From a bacterium (lineage in GTDB: Bacteria; Desulfobacterota; DSWW01): 64,000 bases of DNA. The stretch lies in assembly GCA_028277985.1 (NCBI GenBank), contig JANQFG010000208.1:62001-126000 (forward strand), given 5' to 3'. The notes under the pieces are model-generated. The model was not told the DNA's origin and did no database searches. It saw only the letters and a program-made list of their open reading frames with translations. Below, in pieces: positions 57,501 through 64,000 of the stretch. Positions within the stretch are counted from its first letter, which is position 1; the number at the start of each line of letters is the position of its first letter. Made by a program: the position numbers and the translations under genes.

Positions 57501-58556
57501 ATGAGCGACGTCTATTCCAGACTCAGGGAGTACCTGCACACCTTCCCCGGCGGCTATCCTACAACCCCCACCGGAGTCGAGATCAAGATCCTGAAGAAGC
57601 TCTTCTCCCAGGAAGACGCGGAACTCTATCTCAGCCTGACCAAGGAACCCGAGCTCCTGGCCGATATCGCCAAACGGCTCGGGAGGGACCAAAGCGACCT
57701 CGGGGAAAAGCTCGAGGACATGGCGATGCGGGGGCTCATCTTCCGGAACCGGGACGGCGACAAGCTCCTGTATAAGGCCTACCAGTTCTTCGTGGGCATC
57801 ATCGAGGCCCAGATCGATAAGGTGGACACCGAACTGACACAACTCATGGACGAATACTTTCCCAGCCTCGGTGCAACCGGATTCAGCCTGGAAACGAAAC
57901 AGATGCGGGTCATCCCGGCTGACACGGCCGTGGAGGAAAAGACCACGGTGGCCTCCTACAACCGTATGCGGGAAATCATCAAGGACGATGAATTGATCGC
58001 AGTGGCGCCCTGCATCTGCACGCAGATGTCGGACGCGCGGGGAGGCAAGTGCCAACATACCACAATCGAGAGGTGCCTGGCCTTCGGCGACCAGGCTCAA
58101 TACTACATCGACAACGGAATCGCCCGGAAGATCGGCAAGGACGAGTTGATGAACCTTCTCGATACGGTAGAAGAAGAAGGGCTCGTCCTGTGCACGAGCA
58201 ACACGGAGGAGCTCTCGTTCACTTGCTGCTGTTGCACCTGCTGCTGCGGCATCGTCCAGGGTATCAAGCTGCTCCCCCAAGCCTCGCTCATGGCAAACGT
58301 CTGCTACAACGCAAAGATCGATCCTGAAATGTGCATCCAGTGTGGGGATTGTGTCGAACGGTGCCCCGTGGATGCGATCACCGAACTCGACGAGACCATG
58401 GAGGTCATTGCGGACAAGTGCGTCGGCTGCGGGGTCTGCGTCAGCGTCTGCCCGGAAGAGGCGATCGGTCTCGAAGAGGTCGCGACGGCAACGTCGCCTT
58501 ACCCGGACGAAGCGAAGATGCATGCCTCGGTCCTGAAGGAACGAGGGCTGGTGTAA
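57501..58556 (+). CDS. Polycysteine ferredoxin-type protein (paralog 2)
   Basis: 351 residues. The N-terminal half is helical and winged-helix-like (LLADIAKRLGRDQSDLGEKL). A Cys region APCICTQMSDARGGKC and the run TCCCCTCCCGIVQGI (about 241-247) come before a C-terminal 2[4Fe-4S] ferredoxin (CIQCGDCVERCP and CVGCGVCVSVCP, about 278-320). The order equals the protein at 28180-29301. AAGGAG precedes ATG 57501. It is divergent from the thiolase gene. It probably serves as an electron carrier or cofactor-binding partner of an unidentified reductase. Confidence 0.8.
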   Translation: MSDVYSRLREYLHTFPGGYPTTPTGVEIKILKKLFSQEDAELYLSLTKEPELLADIAKRLGRDQSDLGEKLEDMAMRGLIFRNRDGDKLLYKAYQFFVGIIEAQIDKVDTELTQLMDEYFPSLGATGFSLETKQMRVIPADTAVEEKTTVASYNRMREIIKDDELIAVAPCICTQMSDARGGKCQHTTIERCLAFGDQAQYYIDNGIARKIGKDELMNLLDTVEEEGLVLCTSNTEELSFTCCCCTCCCGIVQGIKLLPQASLMANVCYNAKIDPEMCIQCGDCVERCPVDAITELDETMEVIADKCVGCGVCVSVCPEEAIGLEEVATATSPYPDEAKMHASVLKERGLV

Positions 58557-58605
58557 CACGGGGATCAGGGGTCAGGGGTCAGGCCCGCCGCCACCCTCAG
58601 AGATT

Positions 58606-58684
58606 AATTGGGGACAGCCACTGGTTTTCAGTCAATTGGGGACAGCCACCAGTTTTAACCGAAATGGGTGGCTGTCCCCAGTTT
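58606..58684. repeat. GGGGACAGCCACC repeat cluster
   Basis: AATTGGGGACAGCCAC occurs at 58606-58621 and 58634-58649. An inverted copy (GGTGGCTGTCCCC, 58667-58679) pairs with GGGGACAGCCACC (58638-58650) as a 13-bp perfect stem. Three GGGTCAGG-like units (58563-58581) lie just before. This is a REP-like cluster after the ferredoxin gene; no gene is seen from 58557 to 58848. Confidence 0.75.
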
Positions 58685-58848
58685 CGCACACGAATACCGC
58701 ACAGGGGCTCTCGTAGGTTTTCTCCGATTTCGCCCGCGATTCTGCCCGAGCCTTCCTCGTTCCAACTTGCGCTATTCCCAGTAACACAGTAGAAATTATT
58801 TTAGGCGATCGTTTCCGGTCGTATCTTGATCGAGGGGAGGATCCCGCA

Positions 58849-61581
58849 ATGTCCGCGAAACCGCTTCCCGAACACTTGGGCGAGACGTATCTCTCCGTGG
58901 TGGAGAATTCACTGGCTGGGATGTACATCGTCCAGGAGGGACGTTTCAAGTACGTGAACCCGAGCCTGATTCAGATGCTGGGCTACGAGCGACCCGACGA
59001 GCTTCTTGAGGTCCCGTTTCAACAAATCATCCACCCCGAAGACCGGCCCCTCACGGTCACGTCCGGGGAGGCCTCCCGCGAGCAGGACGGGTCGCTGGGC
59101 ACTCGCTGCACGTTCCGCGCGCTCAAAAAGGATGCGTCCTCGGTCCTGGTCGAAATGAGGGAAAGCTACGCAGACTACCTGGGCAAACCCGCCAACGTGG
59201 GAAATCTGATCGACATTGCCGATCAGAAGACCACCGAGGAGGCCCTGCACCAATCCCAGGAAAGGTACACCAGCATCCTCGATCACCTCGAGGACGGCTA
59301 TTACGAGGTGGACATCCGCGGCAACCTGACCTTCTTCAATGACTCGTTCTGCAAGATCTGGGGCTATCCTCCAGAGGAATTGATGGGGATGAACAACAGA
59401 GAATACAGCGACGAGGAGAATCAGAAGATCACCTACGAAGTGTTCAACAAGCTCTTTCGAACGGGTGAACCCGCGAAGATCTTCGACTGGGAGATCATGC
59501 GAAAGGATGGGTCCATTCGAAACATTGAGCTTTCCGCCTCTTTGATCCGTAACGTGGCCGGAGACCGAGTCGGATTTCGAGGCATTGTTCGTGACGCCAC
59601 CGATCGCAAACGGGCCGAGGAAGAGCTCAGAAAACACCGGTACCACCTGGAAGATCTGGTGAACGAGCGTACGGCCGAACTCCGCGAAGTCAACGACCAG
59701 CTCCAAAGGGAGATCGAGGAACGCAAGCGGGCCAAGGAGACCCTGACGGCGGAGAAGAACTTCTCCGAGGATGTGATCAACAGCCTGCCGGGCATCTTCT
59801 ACCTCTTTGACCGGGAGGGGATCATGCTCCGGTGGAACCGAAATTTCGAGGAGACCGCCGGATACTCCTCAGAAGAGATGGGCGCCATGCTGGCCCTCGA
59901 TTTCTTCGGGGGAGAAGACAGGAAGGCGATCGAAGCCGCCATCAACCAGGTCTTTGACGAGGGAAGAACCCTGGTGGAGGCAAACCTCTGGACCAAATCA
60001 GGCACAAGGATCCCAACGGTTTTCACTGGGCTTCGAACCGTTATCGACGGCGTGACCTATCTCGTGGGAGTTGGAATCGATATCACGGAACGCAAGCAGG
60101 CAGAAGAGAAGCTGGTAGGCGAGAAGAGCTTCTCCGAAGATGTGATCAACAGCCTGCCGGGCATCTTCTATCTCTTCGACCGGCAGGGCATCATGCTTCG
60201 GTGGAACCGGAATTTCGAGGAGACGACCGGCTACTCCTCCGAGGAGATGGGCGCCATGCTGGCCCTCGATTTCTTCGAGGGTGACCACAAGAAGGCGATC
60301 GCCGCGGCCGTGGACCAGGTCTTCGACGAGGGGAGAACCCTGGTAGAGGCGAACCTGGTATCCAAGATGGGAGAAAACATCCCCACGGTCTTCACCGGGC
60401 TCAGAACCGTGATCGACGGCATCACCTATCTCGTGGGGGTCGGAATCGACATCACCGAACGGAAGAAGGCGATGGAAGCCCTCCAGGCGAGCGAAGAGAA
60501 GCTCTCGGGAATCCTGCGTTCGGTCACGGACAACATGATCATGCTGGACGAGGATCTCTCCATCGTATGGGCGAACGATGTGACGAGAGATTTCTTCGGG
60601 AAGGATGTGGTGGGCAGCACGTGCTACGAGGCACTTCGCGGAAACCCCGAACCCTGCGAGCCCTGCATCGTGAAGCGATGCTTCCGGGAAGGGACAACGC
60701 TCGAGTGGGAAACCCAGCTCACAGGTGTCGATGAAATCCGGACCGACTTCTGGTGTACGGCCAGCGTGGCGGCGAGGCACGAGGACGGACGGCCCAAGAG
60801 GGTATTGGAGGTCTGTCGAAACATCTCCGAGAAGAAGGTCCTGGAGGCGGAGGCCATGCGTGCAAGCCAGCTCGCATCGCTGGGAGAGCTTGCCGCGGGC
60901 GTGGCCCACGAAATCAATAATCCGATCAACGGGATCATCAACTACGCACAGATGCTCGTCGATCAGTGCGAGGAAGAGGGGCAGGAGGCCGACATACCGG
61001 GAAGAATCATCGATGAAGGGGAACGGGTCGCCAAAATCGTCAGAAACCTCCTCTCCTTTGCAAGAGAACGGACCGAGGGACGGGGGCCTGCCCGTATCCA
61101 GAACATCCTGGTGGACACCCTCGGCCTTGCGGAAAGGCAGATTCAAAAGGACGGGATTCGAATCCGCCTGGACATTCCCGATGACCTGCCCAGAATCAAG
61201 GGACACAGCCAACAGATCCAGCAGGTCTTCTTGAATCTTCTCAGCAATGCCCGGTACGCGTTGAACCAGAAGTATCCGGAACAGGATGACGACAAAGTGC
61301 TCGATATAAGGGGAGCCCTTGCGGAGATGGACGGGATGGAAACCGTCCGGATGACCTTCTTCGACAAGGGGACCGGTATCCCGGAAGACATCATCGACAA
61401 GGTCTGCGACCCTTTCTTCTCCACCAAGCCCAGGGGCGAGGGAACCGGATTGGGGCTCAGCATCAGCTATGGTATCATCAAGGATCACCAGGGCAGCCTT
61501 CGGGTTGGAAGTGTCGAGGGGCACCACACGGAAGTCCTGATCGACCTGCCCCTGTATCAGGAAGGCTCATCGAACGATTGA
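58849..61581 (+). CDS. Multi-PAS sensor histidine kinase
   Basis: 910 residues, no membrane segment seen, so cytoplasmic. Five PAS-like domains at about 12-130, 138-255, 300-415, 422-538 and 545-660, with a coiled coil (255-300) after the second. PAS 3 and 4 are near-identical copies (INSLPGIFYLFDR..GIMLRW). PAS 5 has the cysteine group CYEALRGNPEPCEPCIVKRC. The kinase core has the H-box GELAAGVAHEINNPINGIIN (His about 685), N-box IQQVFLNLLSNARYALNQ, and G-boxes DKGTGIP and GEGTGLGLSISYG. It should phosphorylate the regulator encoded 16 bases downstream. Confidence 0.93.
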   Translation: MSAKPLPEHLGETYLSVVENSLAGMYIVQEGRFKYVNPSLIQMLGYERPDELLEVPFQQIIHPEDRPLTVTSGEASREQDGSLGTRCTFRALKKDASSVLVEMRESYADYLGKPANVGNLIDIADQKTTEEALHQSQERYTSILDHLEDGYYEVDIRGNLTFFNDSFCKIWGYPPEELMGMNNREYSDEENQKITYEVFNKLFRTGEPAKIFDWEIMRKDGSIRNIELSASLIRNVAGDRVGFRGIVRDATDRKRAEEELRKHRYHLEDLVNERTAELREVNDQLQREIEERKRAKETLTAEKNFSEDVINSLPGIFYLFDREGIMLRWNRNFEETAGYSSEEMGAMLALDFFGGEDRKAIEAAINQVFDEGRTLVEANLWTKSGTRIPTVFTGLRTVIDGVTYLVGVGIDITERKQAEEKLVGEKSFSEDVINSLPGIFYLFDRQGIMLRWNRNFEETTGYSSEEMGAMLALDFFEGDHKKAIAAAVDQVFDEGRTLVEANLVSKMGENIPTVFTGLRTVIDGITYLVGVGIDITERKKAMEALQASEEKLSGILRSVTDNMIMLDEDLSIVWANDVTRDFFGKDVVGSTCYEALRGNPEPCEPCIVKRCFREGTTLEWETQLTGVDEIRTDFWCTASVAARHEDGRPKRVLEVCRNISEKKVLEAEAMRASQLASLGELAAGVAHEINNPINGIINYAQMLVDQCEEEGQEADIPGRIIDEGERVAKIVRNLLSFARERTEGRGPARIQNILVDTLGLAERQIQKDGIRIRLDIPDDLPRIKGHSQQIQQVFLNLLSNARYALNQKYPEQDDDKVLDIRGALAEMDGMETVRMTFFDKGTGIPEDIIDKVCDPFFSTKPRGEGTGLGLSISYGIIKDHQGSLRVGSVEGHHTEVLIDLPLYQEGSSND

Positions 61582-61597
61582 GAGTGACGATCGAGGC

Positions 61598-63325
61598 ATG
61601 AAGCGAAAGATCCTCGTCATCGACGATGAAGAGAGCATCCGGTTCACTTTCGAGAGCTTTCTCTCCAAGGAAGGACACGAGGTGCTGACCGCCCCGGACT
61701 ATCTTTCCGGGGTGGAGATCATATCGAAGACGGACCTCGACCTGATCTTCGCCGACATCATCCTGGGCGGCCACACGGGTCTCGATATCCTGCGGGAGGT
61801 CAAGAGCCGGGACATGCAGTGTCCCGTGATCATCATCACGGGAGAGCCGACCTTGGACACCGCTGCCGAGGCGGTCCGGCTCGGCGCTTTCGACTACCTC
61901 GCAAAGCCGGTCCGAAAACCTACCCTGTTGAACTCCGCCAGGTTGGCACTCACTCAGAAGGCGCTGACGGACGAGAAGGACCTGATCGAGGCGGAAAAGG
62001 AGAGCTACCGATCCAATCTGGAGGCGATCTTCCGGAGCGTGAAGGACGCGATCATCACGGTAGACAACGAGATGCAAGTGATCGCAGCCAATGAGGCGAC
62101 GAGCAGGATTTGCGGCATCGATCCGAAAGACATGGTGGGCAGGGAATTCAACGAAGCCGTCTGGGACTGTCAGAAATCCTGTCACGAAGTTCTGCGCGAA
62201 GCGCTGAGAAACAAGAGCACCATACGGGAGTACCGGGCCGAGTGCAGCCACCATGATCGGGCGAAGCAGGTCGTGGTACTCACCAGTTCCCCGCTCCTGG
62301 ACCGGGACGGCGAGTTCCTGGGTGCGGTTCTCGTCATCAGGGACATCACCAAGTTGAGCAACCTCGAGCGCGAGTTGCGGGAGCGACACGAGTTCCACCA
62401 CATAGTGGGCAAGAGCAAGAAGATGAGGGAGCTCTACGACCTTCTGGAAGACCTCGCCGACATCGAAACCACGGTGCTGATAACCGGAGAGAGCGGCACG
62501 GGCAAGGAGATGGTCGCCAAGGCGCTCCACTACACGGGAGCGCGGAGCGCAAAACCGCTGGTCATCGTGAACTGCTCGGCCCTGGCGGAAAACGTTCTCG
62601 AGAGCGAACTCTTCGGCCACGTGAAAGGCGCTTTCACAGGAGCGATCAAAGACAGACAGGGGAGGTTTCAAGCGGCTGAAGGCGGAACGATTCTGCTGGA
62701 CGAGATTGGCGACATTTCTCCCAGGATCCAGTTGAAGCTCCTCAGGGTTCTTCAGGAAAAGGAATTCGAGCGCGTGGGCGATTCCTCTGCCGTAAAGGTG
62801 GACGTTCGCGTTATTGCCGCCACCAACCAGGACTTGGGCGAAAAGGTGAAGACGGGGCAGTTTCGCAGCGACCTTTACTACCGTTTGAAAGTCATGGAGA
62901 TCACGCTACCCCCCCTGCGGGATCGGCTTGAAGACATTCCACTGCTGGTGAATCATTACCGCGATCTCTTCAACGGCACGTTCAAAAAGGGGATCGACGG
63001 CGTATCCGACAAGGTGCTCGGGTTGTTCATGAGCTATCCCTGGCCCGGGAATGTGCGCGAGTTGAGGCACGCGATGGAACGTGCCTTTGTGCTCTGTCAT
63101 GACCGCCTGATCGCGGCCGACCATCTGCCCAGCGATATCAGGGAATCCGCCGGAGAGGCAAAGCCCTTGCACGGCGTTAAGCCCTCGGTGGACCCGGATG
63201 ACATCCTCTCTGCCCTCGAGAAGACCAAGTGGAACAAAACGGAGGCAGCGCGTCTCCTGGGTATCAGCCGCCGCACCCTGTATCGCAAAATCGCCAAGAA
63301 TCCGGTCACAGACCCTTCCGAGTGA
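61598..63325 (+). CDS. NtrC-family sigma54 response regulator
   Basis: 575 residues. Receiver domain 1-120 (ILVIDDEESIRFTFESFLSK; phospho-acceptor Asp in LIFADIILGG; Lys in YLAKPV). A PAS domain (about 135-255) lies between receiver and AAA+, an uncommon addition. The AAA+ domain (265-500) has Walker A GESGTGKE, the sigma54-contact loop GAFTGA and Walker B GGTILLDEIGD. The Fis-type HTH (525-570: KTEAARLLGISRRTLYRKIA) binds DNA. It activates sigma54 promoters after phosphorylation by the adjacent kinase. Confidence 0.94.
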   Translation: MKRKILVIDDEESIRFTFESFLSKEGHEVLTAPDYLSGVEIISKTDLDLIFADIILGGHTGLDILREVKSRDMQCPVIIITGEPTLDTAAEAVRLGAFDYLAKPVRKPTLLNSARLALTQKALTDEKDLIEAEKESYRSNLEAIFRSVKDAIITVDNEMQVIAANEATSRICGIDPKDMVGREFNEAVWDCQKSCHEVLREALRNKSTIREYRAECSHHDRAKQVVVLTSSPLLDRDGEFLGAVLVIRDITKLSNLERELRERHEFHHIVGKSKKMRELYDLLEDLADIETTVLITGESGTGKEMVAKALHYTGARSAKPLVIVNCSALAENVLESELFGHVKGAFTGAIKDRQGRFQAAEGGTILLDEIGDISPRIQLKLLRVLQEKEFERVGDSSAVKVDVRVIAATNQDLGEKVKTGQFRSDLYYRLKVMEITLPPLRDRLEDIPLLVNHYRDLFNGTFKKGIDGVSDKVLGLFMSYPWPGNVRELRHAMERAFVLCHDRLIAADHLPSDIRESAGEAKPLHGVKPSVDPDDILSALEKTKWNKTEAARLLGISRRTLYRKIAKNPVTDPSE

Positions 63326-63326
63326 C

Positions 63327-63372
63327 TGTGCCATGACACATATTGTGCCACAAGGATGTGTGACGTGGCACA
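63327..63372. promoter_or_regulatory. Candidate enhancer sites of the NtrC-type regulator
   Basis: TGTGCCAC (63344-63351) and GTGGCACA (63365-63372) are perfect inverted complements 13 bases apart. A third TGTGCCA lies at 63327-63333. The group is about 90-130 bases upstream of a sigma54-like promoter, the usual enhancer distance. Confidence 0.5.
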
Positions 63373-63461
63373 CCTTCATTGCATAACCCTCCACAACTCC
63401 TTTTCCGCTTCTTCTATCTAAGTCATTGTAATTCAAATAGAATTTCTCGAATACCGCTGCC

Positions 63462-63477
63462 TGGCATGCGTATTGAT
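63462..63477 (+). promoter_or_regulatory. Candidate sigma54 promoter
   Basis: TGGCATGCGTATTGAT: TGGCA at -24 and TTGAT at -12 with the GG-N10-G spacing of sigma54 promoters; the -12 element has GA instead of GC. It lies about 100 bases before the thioredoxin-fold gene and just after an NtrC-type regulator gene. An AT-rich stretch (63425-63448) between it and the inverted repeat could bind IHF. Confidence 0.45.
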
Positions 63478-63579
63478 TTACCCCTCAAGCCAAGGCAAGC
63501 CGTCCCACTCCAAAGAACCTCTTGATACACCGGGCTCCAAGCCCCAAACCGGCAAGGCCCAAGATCCTCCGAGGCTTCC

Positions 63580-63978
63580 ATGGCGACAGCGACCGAAACT
63601 GCCTACGCCAAAAAGACCTGCAAGCGAATCAGGCCGGATAATTTCGACGCGGAAATCGTGAAGGAACCAAGACCCGTGCTCCTTTCCTGCATGCTCCAGG
63701 GGGAGGGGTTCAGGGAGCAGCTTGCGGTTATCGAGAGCGTATCCGAGAGGTTCGCACATACGCTCAAGGTATGCTTGCTCGACGACGGCTACATCGGGGC
63801 CTTCGAGAACAGGCTGGGTGTAAGAGGAACTCCCACCTTTTTGGTGTTGAAGGAAGGGATCGAAATAGACCGGATGTTAGGCACGGCAAGCATGGAAACC
63901 TTGGCCGCTTTTCTGGTTCGGTCCTTGCCGGAACTCGAGGGGGGCCACCCAAAAGGGAAGAAGGGGGAAGATTCATGA
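63580..63978 (+). CDS. Thioredoxin-fold protein lacking the CxxC motif
   Basis: 132 residues. The end is thioredoxin-like (VCLLDDGYIGAFENRLGVRG, TPTFLVLKEGIEIDRMLGTA with the cis-Pro), and the start has the beta-strand PVLLSC followed by MLQGEGFREQL where WCGPC would be. Only one Cys (about 36) is at the active-site position, so it is not a normal disulfide reductase; a single-Cys thioredoxin-like or bacterial TlpA/YbbN-like scaffolding role is possible. It follows the candidate sigma54 promoter, and its stop overlaps the next start (ATGA). Confidence 0.72.
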   Translation: MATATETAYAKKTCKRIRPDNFDAEIVKEPRPVLLSCMLQGEGFREQLAVIESVSERFAHTLKVCLLDDGYIGAFENRLGVRGTPTFLVLKEGIEIDRMLGTASMETLAAFLVRSLPELEGGHPKGKKGEDS

Positions 63979-64000
63979 GAAGTCCAGCCTGTTTGATGAT
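63975..64000 (+). CDS. Start of a gene running off the window
   Basis: ATG 63975 overlaps the TGA of the thioredoxin-fold gene (ATGA), with GGGGGAAG about 6 bases upstream. The eight visible codons read MRSPACLM. The coupling suggests a gene in the same operon, but nothing can be said about its product. Confidence 0.4.

Noticed and set aside
63365-63380. Sigma54 promoter at TGGCACACCTTCATTGC
   Set aside because: The GG to GC distance is 12 bases, not the strict 10 required; the element at 63462-63477 fits better.

Overview
The window is GC-rich and bacterial. It carries about 54 intact protein genes, four broken gene remnants and two genes cut by the window edges. No rRNA, tRNA or CRISPR array was seen. 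The gene set suggests an uncultured Desulfobacterota (old Deltaproteobacteria): a reductive-dehalogenase-like pair, several cysteine-rich Fe-S proteins, iron-sulfur flavoproteins, a UGA-containing selenoprotein, a sigma54 two-component system and DUF1302/DUF1329 envelope pairs. This assignment is inference from gene content; no phylogenetic marker is present.

Layout. 0-8 kb: lipoproteins, a long GST-like protein, a HEAT-repeat membrane protein, a beta-propeller lipoprotein and a sulfatase. 8-18 kb: DUF169 protein, second GST-like protein, alpha/beta-hydrolase remnant, rdhB-rdhA-like pair, TetR regulator with DUF1329 protein, ClC channel, truncated RdhA-like remnant and a membrane peroxiredoxin-like selenoprotein (in-frame UGA at 17797). 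18-33 kb: sulfatase-DUF1329-DUF1302 operon, nitronate monooxygenase and SDR, NOTUM-like lipoprotein, two Fe-S proteins with a DJ-1 remnant, and an isomerase/metallo-beta-lactamase/TetR operon. 33-37 kb: a compact operon of class I aldolase, zinc dehydrogenase, TrpF-like isomerase and beta-RFAP-synthase-like GHMP protein. 37-52 kb: housekeeping and stress genes (DnaJ-like, Hsp20, three MscS-type proteins, citrate synthase, MarC, YqhA, glycosyltransferase, CNNM/CorC, MgtE). 52-58 kb: third GST-like protein, two flavoproteins, epoxide hydrolase, thiolase and a polycysteine ferredoxin. 58-64 kb: a multi-PAS histidine kinase, an NtrC-type regulator and a thioredoxin-fold gene behind a possible sigma54 promoter.

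How the parts connect. A 16-bp palindrome of form TTNNNCGATCGNNNAA, with some divergence, occurs nine times in seven intergenic regions (8.1, 12.3, 17.3, 23.2, 24.6, 30.7 and 57.3 kb), usually touching a recognisable TTGACA-type promoter. Two paralogous TetR regulators are encoded in the window. The simplest reading is a local regulon joining the sulfatases, DUF1302/1329 proteins, Rdh-like proteins, NMO/SDR, enoyl-CoA isomerase, thiolase and selenoprotein, perhaps for uptake and breakdown of a sulfated or otherwise substituted hydrophobic compound. The two most unusual items are the selenoprotein with a SECIS-like hairpin and the RFAP-synthase/TrpF/dehydrogenase/aldolase operon, whose pathway I do not recognise.
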